Source of the DNA: Nymphaea colorata
Lineage: Eukaryota > Streptophyta > Magnoliopsida > Nymphaeales > Nymphaeaceae
Direction of reading: 5' to 3'
DNA length: 43,352 bases
Assembly: GCF_008831285.2 (NCBI RefSeq)
Contig: NW_022204643.1
Coordinates: 1-43,352, forward strand
Part shown: piece after piece, positions 12,270 through 23,070 of the stretch
Position numbering within the stretch: the stretch's first letter is position 1
Layout: the number at the start of each line of letters is the position of its first letter
Notes under the pieces: generated by a model
Told to the model about the DNA's origin: nothing
Databases searched by the model: none
What the model saw: the letters and a program-made list of their open reading frames with translations, nothing else
Made by a program: the position numbers and the translations under genes

Positions 12270-12381
12270 TTGACTCATTCAATCTCTGTTTGACATGGTT
12301 GACGCTGCGTCCTTGACATGGTTCCTTGACTCATTCAATCTCTGTTTGACATGGTTGACGCTGCGTCCTTGACATGGTTCA
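12270..12381. repeat. 56-bp tandem repeat at the copy B / gypsy junction
   Basis: The unit starting ttgactcattcaatctctgt begins at 12270 and again at 12326. Copy C has it once (from 42496) and then departs after gcgtccttgac. The unit contains ttgacatggtt twice: once natively, and once where copy B joins the gypsy gag sequence. The same doubled unit is present at 15000-15111 because this junction was included in the later tandem duplication. Confidence 0.9.
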
Positions 12382-14366
12382 ACACGGACGACCAGATAGG
12401 AGGACCTTGATCTCAGCCATGGCGGCGCGTTTCGGACCTTCAGCTTATGTTGATTACAATCAGGAACTCTCCAAAATACGTCAGACGGGGTCGATTGAAG
12501 ACTACCAGGAGCGTTTCGAAGAACTTAGCAATATGGTTCGGGGATGGCCAATAGAAGCTTTGATTGGTACCTTTGTTGGGGGACTCAAAGAGGAAATTCA
12601 TATTGAGGTGCAAGGCATGTGACCCCCTCAATTTGCATGACTGTTTTGCGATAGCCCATATGGTGGAGGAAAAGCAGCAGCGATATCAGAGCCTCGGGCG
12701 AGGGGCAGCTGGGGTTCGTCCTCACGGGGCAGCAACTACGAATTCGGAAATACAACCCGGCCGGAAGAACTTAACCAAACCAGCAAACCGCCCTATTATT
12801 CGTCGTCTGACCCCGGAACAAATAAGGGAAAAACGACATCAAAATATTTGCTTCCATTGTGATCAACCGTGGACATCGGGCCACGAATGTAGATGCTTTC
12901 ATATGTACCTAGTCGAAGAAGAAGGGGAGGACGCCCCGACGGAGACTATTGGGGAACGGAGACAAGGTGAAGGAGAGTTTGCCCAGTCGCCCGAAATATC
13001 CCTCCATGCCCTATCGGGACATGAAGTGCCTCAATTGATGCAAGTGGAGGGCCGACTCCGCGGTCGGAAGGTCAGTGTACTTGTGGATACAGGGTCCACG
13101 CATAACTTCATCTGTGAGAAGTCCGCTAGAGCCCTGGGGTGTGAAATCAACCAGCAGTCGGCTTTTGATGTGGTCGTGGGAGATGGAAGCACCTTAAAAT
13201 GTAAGGGGCGGTGCACCGACGAGAAATTGGAATTACAGGGCCATGGGTTTTTGGTACAGTTGTATACACTAGCAATGGTCGGGGCGGACCTCGTTTTGGG
13301 CATCCAATGGTTGAAAGGGCTGGGCGAGGTCGTGTGGAACTTCGTTAACATGAGAATGCACCTTACGCAACCGGATGGGAAGCGCCTAACCCTGTCAGCT
13401 CCTCCAAGACAACTAGTTCAAGAGACCGCCACCTCCAAAATGTTGCAGGGAGCGGTTGCTTCGTACATGCTCCTCATGACCAGCGCGGAGGGGAAGGAGA
13501 GGTCAGAACCCACCCTCACCAGTGCATGACTACCGGCCCTGTTGGAAGAATTTTCAGATGTGTTCAGTGTCCCTCATGGGTTGCCTCCTTCGCGCGCCTA
13601 TGACCACCATATAGAGCTACATCCCGGGGCAGATGCAGTGAAAAGGAGACCATACAAGTATAACCCGACCCAACGTGATACACTAACTCGATTGGTGCAA
13701 GAAATGTTAGAACAGGGAATTATCCAGCCTAGTCGCAGCCCGTTTGCGTCTCCTGCCCTCCTGGTGCGCAAGAAGGATGGAAACTGACGGTTTTGTGTAG
13801 ACTACCGTGCCTTGAATGCCCTAACAGTGAAGGATCGTCATCCTCTGCCCATCGTGGAAGATCTCCTTGATGAACTCAGGGGGGCAGCCCTATTTTCGAA
13901 GCTGGATCTTCGAGCAGGGTACCACCAGATACGGATCGTGCCACAAGATGTCCCTAAGACAGCATTCTTAACCCCAGATGGACATTATGAGTTTCGAGTG
14001 ATGCCGTTCAGCCTCACGAACGCTCCTGCGACGTTCCAGTCACCCATGAACGATATCTTCCAGCCATACCTGCATAGGTTCGTACTGGCCTTCTTTGATG
14101 ACATCCTTGTATTTAGTGCAGAGAAGAGGAGCATTTAAATCATCTGCAGGTGGTGCTCTCTACGTTGCGACAACACTCCCTTCACGCCAAACTCTCTAAG
14201 TGTTCATTCGGCATGAGTGAAGTCACGTATCTCGGCCACGTGATTGGCAACGGTAGCGTGAAGATGGAAGAGGCTAAGGTACTGGCAGTGCGTAATTGGG
14301 CCATTCCTCAGTTCGTTCGGGAACTACGCGGGTTCCTAGGATTGGCAGGATACTATCATGAGTTCC
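12374..14366 (+). mobile_element. Ty3/gypsy fragment, copy 1 (gag-protease-RT), truncated at both ends
   Basis: Order: partial gag domain (12374-12619, RFGPSAYVDYNQEL, then a frameshift near 12612); CX2C...GHXC zinc knuckle (12849-12890, CFHCDQPWTSGHEC); aspartic protease with VLVDTGSTHNF (13076-13110); reverse transcriptase (13542-14365) with [30 protein letters not shown] and the catalytic FFDD near 14092-14103. It begins inside gag with no 5' LTR. Disabling changes: the gag frameshift; TGA at 13527-13529; TGA in place of the usual Trp after KKDGN at 13785-13787; a frameshift near 14135. After GYYHEF (14365) it ends in a CT microsatellite, where the 2,730-base tandem repeat begins again. 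Confidence 0.93.
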
Positions 14367-14375
14367 TAGGACTGG

Positions 14376-14378
<3 letters not shown>

Positions 14379-14442
<64 letters not shown>

Positions 14443-14463
14443 GCTTTCTCTTTCTCTCTCTCT
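14379..14463. repeat. Long CT microsatellite at the tandem-duplication junction
   Basis: (CT)n with two tagctttctc interruptions. The second interruption (14441) corresponds exactly to 11711, an offset of 2,730. The truncated gypsy copy 1 runs directly into this tract, so the exchange that produced the tandem duplication took place in or next to it. Confidence 0.92.
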
Positions 14464-15103
14464 GCCATTATTCTACTTATCCCTCTTGGGTGGTTCAGTA
14501 TTGAATTTAGCGGCTGAATCTTGCTAATGACAAGCAAGCCTACCGAGTCGAGCTCCAAAAATTATTACTGAGTCGAGCTCCAAAAATTATTATCGAATTG
14601 ATCTTGAGCCCAATTTATTGAGCTCGACTCAAACTCGAGCTGAGCTCAAGCTGAGTATTTTAGGTGCCGAACTGAGCTTGAGCTCAACCCGACTCATGTT
14701 CAGGGCTATATCCAGGTCATTCATAAATCATCACAAAGATCATGCCTTTTAGATCTGGATGTGATTTCATTAGAAACATTCAGTTTATTAATTTTCAAAC
14801 CATTTTCGAGCCACTGCAGAATCTTATGTGCACTGTAAATGAAAAGTTTAAAAAATTTTACATGAATCTAATGGTTGAGCCGGCTATCAGCCTGATGATT
14901 CTGTTTTGATGAAACAACCGGCCTTTCATTGCTTCCATGTTGCGTCAATTTGCATGAACTTGAACATGCTTTCAATACATCATGAGTTCATGACACTCCT
15001 TGACTCATTCAATCTCTGTTTGACATGGTTGACGCTGCGTCCTTGACATGGTTCCTTGACTCATTCAATCTCTGTTTGACATGGTTGACGCTGCGTCCTT
15101 GAC
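14414..15103. repeat. Second copy of the copy B right end (MITE part plus 56-bp repeats)
   Basis: Identical or nearly so to about 11684-12373, shifted by 2,730 bases. It includes the gagtcgagctcc repeats and the doubled 56-bp unit. It is the 5' part of the second unit of the tandem duplication and is not an LTR. Confidence 0.93.
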
Positions 15104-17106
15104 ATGGTTCAACACGGACGACCAGATAGGAGGACCTTGATCTCAGCCATGGCGGCGCGTTTCGGACCTTCAGCTTATGTTGATTACAATCAGGAACTCT
15201 CCAAAATACGTCAGACGGGGTCGATTGAAGACTACCAGGAGCGTTTCGAAGAACTTAGCAATATGGTTCGGGGATGGCCAATAGAAGCTTTGATTGGTAC
15301 CTTTGTTGGGGGACTCAAAGAGGAAAGTCATATTGAGGTGCAAGGCATGTGACCCCCTCAATTTGCATGACTGTTTTGCGATAGTCCATATGGTGGAGGA
15401 AAAGCAGCAGCGATATCAGAGCCTCGGGCGAGGGGCAGCTGGGGTTCGTCCTCACTGGGCAGCAACTACGAATTCGGAAATACAACCCGGCCGGAAGAAC
15501 TTAACCAAACCAGCAAACCACCCTATTATTCGTCGTCTGACCCCGGAACAAATAAGGGAAAAACGACATCAAAATATTTGCTTCCATTGTGATCAACCGT
15601 GGACATCGGGCCACGAATGTAGATGCTTTCATATGTACCTAGTCGAAGAAGAAGGGGAGGACGCCCCGACGGAGACTATTGGGGAGACTATTGGGGAACG
15701 GAGACAAGGTGAAGGAGAGTTTGCCCAGTCGCCCGAAATATCCCTCCATGCCCTATCGGGACATGAAGTGCCTCAATTGATGCAAGTGGAGGGCCGACTC
15801 CGCGGTCGGAAGGTCAGTGTACTTGTGGATACAGGGTCCACGCATAACTTCATCTGTGAGAAGTCCGCTAGAGCCCTGGGGTGTGAAATCAACCAGCAGT
15901 CGGCTTTTGATGTGGTCGTGGGAGATGGAAGCACCTTCAAATGTAAGGGGCGGTGCACCGACGAGAAATTGGAGATACAGGGCATGGGTTTTTGGTACAG
16001 TTGTATACACTAGCAATGGTCGGGGCGGACCTCGTTTTGGGCATCCAATGGTTGAAAGGGCCGGGCGAGGTCGTGTGGAACTTCGTTAACATGAGAATGC
16101 ACCTTACGCAACCGGATGGGAAGCGCCTAACCCTGTCAGCTACTCCAAGACAACTAGTTCAAGAGATCGCCACCTCCAAAATGTTGCAGGGAGCGGTTGC
16201 TTCGTACATGCTCCTCATGACCAGCGCGGAGGGGAAGGAGAGGTCAGAACCCTCCCTCACCAGTGCACGACTACCGGCCCTGTTGGAAGAATTTTCAGAT
16301 GTGTTCAGTGTCCCTCATGGGTTGCCTCCTTCGCGCGCCTATGACCACCATATAGAGCTACATCCCGGGGCAGATGCAGTGAAAAGGAGACCATACAAGT
16401 ATAACCCGACCCAACGTGATACACTAACTCGATTGGTGCAAGAAATGTTAGAACAGGGAATTATCCAGCCTAGTCGCAGCCCGTTTGCGTCTCCTGCCCT
16501 CCTGGTGCGCAAGAAGGATGGAAACTGACGGTTTTGTGTAGACTACCGTGCCTTGAATGCCCTAACCGTGAAGGATCGTCATCCTCTGCCCATCGTGGAA
16601 GATCTCCTTGATGAACTCAGGGGGGCAGCCCTATTTTCGAAGCTGGATCTTCGAGCCGGGTACCACCAGATACGGATCGTGCCACAAGATGTCCCTAAGA
16701 CAGCATTGTTAACCCCAGATGGACATTATGAGTTTCGAGTGATGCCGTTCAGCCTCACGAACGCTCCTGCGACGTTCCAGTCACCCATGAACGATATCTT
16801 CCAGCCATACCTGCATAGGTTCGTACTGGCCTTCTTTGATGGCATCCTTGTATTTAGTGCAGAGAAGAGGAGCATTTAAATCATCTGCAGGTGGTGCTCT
16901 CTACGTTGCGACAACACTCCCTTCACGCCAAACTCTCTAAGTGTTCATTCGGCATGAGTGAAGTCACGTATCTCGGCCACGTGATTGGCAACGGTAGCGT
17001 GAAGATGGAAGAGGCTAAGGTACTGGCAGTGCGTAATTGGGCCATTCCTCAGTTCGTTCGGGAACTACGCGGGTTCCTAGGATTGGCAGGATACTATCAT
17101 GAGTTC

Positions 17107-17570
17107 ATGCACAACTTTGGAAGTATCGCAACGCCCTTGACCTACCTCACAGAAAGGGATCGGTTTCGATGGACTGACCAAGGCAAGGTGGCATTCGACA
17201 AACTCAAGGAGGCTATCACCACAGCACCAGTTCTATGCATGGCCGATTTCAACGTGCAGTTTGAGGTGGAGACAGACGCATCTGACACAGGGGTGGGCGC
17301 AGTTTTGAGCAAAGACCGACATCCGATAGCATTTTTCAGTCGCGCCATGGGACCCACGTTCAGCAGCAAATCAGCCTACAAGCGCGAACCCATTGCTATG
17401 GTATTGGCGGTCCTTAGATGGCGACATTATTTGTTGGGTACGAAATTTGTGGTGCTCACAGATCATCACAGCCTACAACAGAAAACATTGGTACCGGCAA
17501 TGCAGCGTTGGGTCATGAAACTGCTCAGCTTTGATTTTGAGATTAGGCATCGCAGCGGGAAAGAAACCCA
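17107..17570 (+). pseudogene. Gypsy RT connection and RNase H domain (copy 2)
   Basis: Continues RT after GYYHEF without a break. The RNase H start is marked by FEVETDASDTGVGAVL (about 17260-17310), followed by PIAFFSRAM, KREPIAMVLAVLRWRHYLLG and the TDHHSLQ motif (17459-17479). The frame breaks at the end, where the usual ADGLSR linker is read one base off (17560-17590). This part is absent from copy 1. Confidence 0.9.
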
Positions 17571-17594
17571 GTAGCAGACGGTCTCTCTCGATAG

Positions 17595-18695
17595 GTGCAG
17601 GAGGGGCACGGCTTCTGGACTCTATCAGCCATTCAGTGCAACATTTGGACAAACATTCAGCAGGCCGACCAGTCAGCAGCGTCAGTTCAAAGAATACGAA
17701 CTGACCTTCTACAGAATCCGACGAGACGATATGGTTACGAGTGGCGCCCTCCTTACCTCTACTTTCGTAGCCGTGTATTTATCCCGCCCAAGACAAATCT
17801 GCCAGGTATTTTAATCTCACATTATCATGACTCGAAGAGCGCGGGCCATGAAGGAGTGGAAGGGACTTATCGGCGTTTAAGGACGGCATTTTTCTGGTCG
17901 GGAATGAAGCGCGCCGTGCGGGATTATGTGCGACAATGTGATGTATGTCAATGCAATAAGTATGAGACCACGCGACCTGCTGGCTTCTTATAGCCACTTC
18001 CTCTTCCTGAGCAAATTTGGGAAGACATATCCATGGACATCATATAGGGATAACCCCGCTCTCGGGGAAAATCTGTTATATTGGTGGTAGTAAATAGGCT
18101 CTCCAAATATGCCCACTTTATAGCGCTCTCACACCCCTTTTCAGCCAAAACAGTAGCGCAGACCTTTCAAGAGCACGTGGAGAAGCTTCACGGTATGCCA
18201 CACTCCATTGTAAGTGACCGTGACTCGATTTTCCTTAGTGCTTTTTGGCAGGAGTATTTCAAACTGCAGGGGACTCAACTTAAGATGAGTCCAACATATC
18301 ACCCGCAAACGGATGGGCAGAGAGAGGTCGTAAACCGAAGTCTTGAGACTTATTTGAGATGCTTTGTGGGGGAGCGACCCAAAACCTGGGTCAACTATCT
18401 ATCATGGGCAGAGTTCACTTACAATACCAGTTGGCATACATCCACGAACACCACCCCTTTTGAGGTAGTCTATGGGCGCCCTCCTCCGACTATTCGCCGA
18501 TATCAATTGGGGACAGCACGCGATGAGCTGGTTGATACGGAGTTGAGGTGTCGCGATGTGATTCTTAAGGATCTTAAGGAACACCTGTCAGCAGCACGGA
18601 ATCGCATGGTGATCCAGTACAACCGTCGCCATCGAGCACTTCAATTTCAAGAAGGGGATTGGGTTTTCCTAAGACAACCCCCCAACGGTTGCTAG
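17595..18695 (+). pseudogene. Gypsy integrase region (copy 2)
   Basis: An HHCC zinc-binding region occupies about 17815-17965 (HYHDSKSAGHEG, then CDVCQCNK). The catalytic core follows: Asp in the SMDII segment near 18030, Asp in the VSDRD segment near 18215, and Glu in TDGQREVVNRSLE near 18330. A TAG stop interrupts at 17991-17993 and further stops lie near 18050, so the core is split over two frames. The 18081-18695 frame ends early in the region that normally continues into the C-terminal domain. Confidence 0.9.
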
Positions 18696-19063
18696 GTATG
18701 CGAGGGGCAGGCCAAAGTAAGTTGTTGTCAAGGTATGTTGGTCCTTATCAGATTTTAAAGAGGATCGGGAATCTCGCCTACGAATTACAGTTACCATTGG
18801 GCAGCACCATACACCCGGTCTTTCATGTTTCAAAACTCAAAGCGTGCCTCAAGCCACCGACAGAAAGTGAAGTTGTAGCCGCCCCCGCCTTGGCGATCGC
18901 CTTTGGCATCCAACCCCTACGTCTAGTAGGAGTACAACAACTCAAGGTGAATGGAAAATGGACGGTACAGTGGCTGATTGAGTGGCTCTCTGAGGAGGAG
19001 TTATCAGCGTCATGGGAAGATTCGGAGGACATACAGAAGCGGTTTCCATCATTCACACCTTGA
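18659..19063 (+). pseudogene. Gypsy integrase C-terminal region with chromodomain-like tail
   Basis: Contains the GPYQILKRIGNLAYELQLP and HPVFHVSKLKAC motifs that follow the integrase core in plant gypsy elements. A tail WTVQWLIEWLSEEELSASWE then FPSF resembles the WKXL..EATWE pattern of chromodomain-like tails. It overlaps the upstream frame by a frameshift, and the open frame stops at 19061-19063. Assignment to a chromovirus clade is tentative. Confidence 0.75.
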
Positions 19064-19091
19064 GGACAAGGTGTTATAAGGGGGGAGTAAT

Positions 19092-19300
19092 TGTTACGAT
19101 CCATATAGGGATCATGGGGAGCAATAGTAGTTTATTTCTACTAGGTCTTGTTATTTGATGTTTTCAGTATGGATCTGATTTCAGTATGAGTCGGTCCAGT
19201 CCGGACCCGTTATTAATGGTACTTAAGCTTGAGATTTACCCTAATTAAGCATGCTTGTTGATTATGGTCAAATATCATGAAGCCACATAGACTATAGGTG
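19092..19300 (+). mobile_element. Probable start of the gypsy 3' LTR
   Basis: Begins TGTTACGATCC right after the polypurine tract aaggggggagtaat, the expected layout for a 3' LTR. No matching 5' LTR exists in the window, so its length and right end cannot be fixed; 19300 is a nominal limit. Confidence 0.5.
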
Positions 19301-20223
19301 ATCAAGTTGGGATTCATAATATTGAAATTTTCAGCACTAATAGTGCATTCTTTGCATTGATTGGGGACATTTGTGTAATTTCTGCAAAATAAAACTTATT
19401 GCCATGTACTTGTTTGTAATAAGAGCATTCATATACCTGACATGACAAAAGATATATATGTATAGAAGAGCAATACAAGAGAAGGCTGCAACCATTCCTT
19501 TTCTCATATAGCCCTTTCCATTTTCTTCTTTTATATCTTGAAGGCAGCCATATTGGCAATTTGGCATTGTGACACCATGCACATCCAAAAGGCAATCTAG
19601 TTTAGTTAGCTAAAACATTTTCTGGAATTCAACCTGAACTTAACTCAATCTAGTTTGCTTTGTCTGATTCTGTAAAAAACTTACTCAAAAGATTGTTTCT
19701 TTAGATCTTGCTGCTAGTTTCTTCACCAATCAAATAAACAAACAAAAGTCAATCACATGTATTTCAAAGGTGAAGAAGACAAGACCTGCATTTACCAACA
19801 AGAAACACAATCCACCTGTGCAAATGCAACTTAACATGGTACCTATCCCTACAATAGGGGAACAGGGAAAAACACATATATAGTCCAACTATAGAGTATG
19901 GAAACAATCAATGACAAAGACAGCTAAGCCTGACTGAAGAAGAAGCAAAAGCATGTATAGGACCAAATTGTCCAAATACAAAGGCACTCAGATTGAGAAA
20001 GCACCAGCAAAAATAAAGTTCACAATCACAGGTTAATATATCTTCTAATTTATGGATGGCAAGCATGAGTTCTCTATTGGTTATTCACATAATCAATCCA
20101 GTTGGTTGGCTTCTACTGGATTTAGTGACTCGTAATATCAGATGTCCACAAAAAAGAGTTTGTAAATATAATGACTGTGGCTTCCTAGCAAATGACATAT
20201 TGTTATATATTTAGTAGTCAAAA

Positions 20224-20530
20224 TTGCACCTGGGCAGCCACCTAGGTATCCAGGCCCTAGAAGCCACTCCTTTGACTAGGCTGGTCCACCTAGCCTGCCA
20301 AGTAAAAAAAGTGAAAGTAAAATTCTTTCCTTTTCTCCTTTTTTTTTCTTCTTCTATTTTTGCCTTTCATTATTATTTATTTTCTAGTTTTTTTTCTTTT
20401 TTGTTCTTATTTTTCTTTTTATTCTCCTTCTACCTCTTTTTTTTTTCCTCCTTTCATTTACCATTTGTTATCTGCCTAGGAACCACCTCGTCCTTTTTTT
20501 AAGGTCCACTGCCTAGGCCTGCCTAGCACT
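20224..20530. mobile_element. MITE-like block: CCTAGG-rich ends around a T/C-rich core
   Basis: CCTAGG/GCCTAG motifs cluster at both sides (20240-20300 and 20475-20530). A T/C-rich stretch of about 140 bp fills the middle. A small CCTAG-rich patch recurs at 3490-3560. The 92-codon frame over it is an artefact of low complexity. There is no coding potential and the class is uncertain. Confidence 0.4.
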
Positions 20531-21599
20531 TTCAAGTTTCAATTACTAAGGTTACGTCTGGTAGAATTTGAATGACATCAATTTAATGTAAGGATAGTGA
20601 TGATGGCCAGCGCTGTTTTACACTACAACTCTACAAGGAGTGATGCTAAGGTGGATGTTTCTGATCGTGAATACTACAAGGAGTGATGGTAGGGTGGATG
20701 GTTCTGATTGTGAATTTTGTCTACAGAAATATTGCAGATTTTCTGCAGTCACCAAGAAGCCTTGGATAAGTACAGTACTTTCTATTGCATAAATAAATGG
20801 ATTAGTTACATTGGCAGCAAGTTAATCCACACATGTCCAGCTTAAATTTTTCCATTTGAAAACAAAAAGTGCAGGACACTTAGGCTCATCAAGCTAGATA
20901 TGCCAAACCTTACCTCACTGAATTAATAACAAGGAAAGGAGTTCAGGTCTGTTTCCATTAATAAATAATTGAAGCTCTAACTTGTTCAAACTGGGGACTT
21001 AGGCCAAAAGAATTCAAATATAAAACCAGGAGAAATACAAAACAACAATACAAGAAGCAGTACAAAACTGGAGTGTAGATTCTGTAGAATATTATTAACA
21101 TATGTAGCATATATAAGTACATTACTTAACATACATATGCAATTAAATTCAGAAAACATGATGACAATGAAAATAATCTCTTAATGGTGTAAATTAAACA
21201 CATCTAATTACAGATAGCTGTACTCACATTTACAGATGTAGGATTATATTGAATTTGACTAGCCACATGTATAGCATGTGCTACCTCTGGTCAGGTTATG
21301 CTTAAAATTTAAATACATCAGTTCTGTAACCAATTTTTATATGGTGTTGGATTCTTCAAAGGTACTCATCAACCTTCACTTTTAAACCAATAACATTTGA
21401 TGTCTTAGTTTTTTTTTTGTTTTTTTTTTTAACCGTCAAGATCTGACAATGATATGTGAGGCAAACTTATTAGAGCTTAAAGATAACCTCTATCAGAATA
21501 AGCAACTTCAGTACCTAAGAAAGATGTCAAGCAACCAAAATCGATCATGTCAAATTGGTTTTTCAACAGACATTTGGTCTGATTCTTTTTGTAACTTCT

Positions 21600-21990
21600 A
21601 ATAACTCACAGATCAAAAACATTCAATAATAAGGATAGCAATACTTGCTTGTTTGAGTCCATATAGAGTCGTCATTAAGTTAAGCATCTAACCTTAATGA
21701 ACCTTCATACCAGGAGGAAAATCCATTGGAACTTTTTCATCTAATTTGAGATTCCAAAAGGTAGATATAACATGTATTTGACAAATACTTTTAAATTGAA
21801 GCTGTTGCAGTTAGGATTCTACAATGGTCATTCTAACAACAAGAGCAAAAGTTTCTTCATAATCTAGTTTATACTCTTGTGGATTCACCTTTCTAAAGTA
21901 TTGTCAACTTTCAGTTTAAATTTTGTAAATCCATCTACAGCCTATACCATCTAGACTTCCTTCCTTAAGTAAATCTTGAATATCTCCTAT
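21600..21990 (-). mobile_element. Ty1/copia reverse transcriptase remnant
   Basis: On the minus strand, broken by several stops and frameshifts, the copia RT motifs appear in the correct order. A degraded W.YK.K segment comes first, then LDYEETFALVVRMTIV (21815-21870, family DYEETFAPV), then a partial DEKVPMDFPPGMK segment near 21715-21745, and LYGLKQAS (21644-21667). No LTRs are visible. Confidence 0.75.
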
Positions 21991-22138
21991 ACAAGCCTTT
22001 TGACAAATTCATGCCACACTTAATTTTTTAACCACCTTAAATAGCGCATTTCTAGTTTGATTTTGTTGGCTGAAACTCTCATCGTGGGCCTCAAGTGTGA
22101 GTATAGAACATGATTCTAAACCAATTATAACTATCTCC

Positions 22139-22403
22139 AACATTTGGTCTGTTGGATTCTATCGTTCCCCTTAGCCTACTTTTGTTCACAACTGACTCTG
22201 ATTAAGGCACAAGGTAGTGTCAGACCCAAGTATACCTGACCATTAGCTCTTTTTCCATTATAACAACTCAATGAGAACTGTCTACAACATTTGGTCTGTT
22301 GGATTCTATTGTTTCCCTTAGCTTACTTTTGTTCACAACTGACTCTGAACAAAGGCACAAGGTAGTGTTAGACCCAAGTATATATGTCCATTAGCTCTTT
22401 TCC
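22139..22403. repeat. Direct repeat, 2 units with 147-bp period
   Basis: Units start aacatttggtctgttggatt at 22139 and 22286. Each runs about 118 bp to ccattagctctttt, with an unmatched spacer of about 29 bp. They differ at roughly 10 positions. Function unknown; probably a duplicated transposon fragment. Confidence 0.88.
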
Positions 22404-22849
22404 AAATCACAGGTATTGGACCTTCCTTCCTCTTTTACACTTGAGATGTCACACAAATACTTAGGTTTTTCTGTTGTTAGATGAGCTTTAACACTTGAGA
22501 TCTTAAACATAATCCCTAGGTTTTCCCACCGCTAGACAAACATAGGCCATATGTTAGTTAAGCCCCTGAGAAGACCAACCCAGACTAGTTGAGAATAGAA
22601 GATTCAGTCTTTTAGAAAAATCAATAAAAGAATATAGAAACACAACAATTAAATGATCAGAAGAATACATACAATATCAACAATCACCGTAAATCAAGTA
22701 TAATACATAGTTCACCTATTATGCATAGTACCTGATGATGATAAAGTTATAAACTACATTGTAACAATCCAATGCTACTAAAGGGTTCAAATAAAGTCAC
22801 TGGCGTAATAAAAGGCAGTGAGCAAAAACCTTCAGCACTTGCCTCATAG

Positions 22850-23070
22850 AAGAAAGAAAAAGAAGCATCAACAGTAAGGGTAGACAGCATGGCAGCAACT
22901 CAGTAAAATTCATGAAGACAAAAAAAACAAAGAAGAAAAAAAAGACAAAGGAGGAGGAAAAAAAGGAAAAGATAAAAAAGAAAAAAAGAGTATGAAAAGA
23001 CGATGCAGGCAGAAAAAAGTAAAAAAGGAAGATAACAAGAAACAAACTCGTCAGTAGATATAGAAAAAGA
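22850..23070. repeat. Purine-rich low-complexity tract
   Basis: An A/G-dominated stretch of (aaag)n/(gaaa)n-like sequence. The 82-codon minus-strand frame over it (22797-23045) is Phe-rich because of this composition and is not a gene. Confidence 0.7.

Larger units (their letters stand above)
6231..12317. repeat. Copy B of a 6.1-kb direct segmental duplication
   Basis: The segment is nearly identical (well above 99% by eye) to 36472-42543, in direct orientation about 30.24 kb away. Differences are a few substitutions (for example 6996-6998, and acctgg versus accttg near 7892) and 1-nt indels; the offset drifts from 30,241 to 30,226. The left boundary is at ttaaggaaacacc and the right boundary at gcgtccttgac. 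Outside these the flanks are unrelated: intron sequence at left and gypsy gag at right for B; ASNSD1 intron 1 and intron sequence for C. It carries degenerate ASNSD1 exons 2-9, a MITE-like element and a CT microsatellite. Confidence 0.95.
15104..19091 (+). mobile_element. Ty3/gypsy element, copy 2 (gag to integrase), 5'-truncated and defective
   Basis: Repeats copy 1 from the same gag start point, then continues past its break (17106) into RNase H, integrase and the 3' end. Relative to copy 1 it has a 12-bp in-frame duplication near 15680, a 1-nt deletion near 15983 that breaks the protease frame, CGA instead of TGA at 16267-16269, and GGC for the second catalytic Asp of the RT (FFDG, 16841-16843). 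It shares with copy 1 the gag frameshift, the TGA after KKDGN and the frameshift after the RT active site. A purine-rich tract (aaggggggag) precedes the probable 3' LTR. Structure and domain order (RT-RNase H-integrase) place it in Ty3/gypsy; the C-terminal tail suggests a chromovirus. It is not mobile on its own. Confidence 0.93.

Noticed and set aside
14379-15103. Interpretation of the 0.7-kb repeat between the gypsy copies as an LTR
   Set aside because: It is a copy of the copy B host sequence and MITE (also present in copy C without gypsy), lacks TG..CA ends and is not next to a primer-binding site.
20224-20502. 92-codon Phe-rich frame as a membrane protein gene
   Set aside because: The hydrophobicity comes from a T/C-rich low-complexity tract inside a MITE-like block.
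22797-23045. 82-codon Phe-rich minus-strand frame
   Set aside because: It lies on a purine-rich low-complexity tract and has no complex sequence.
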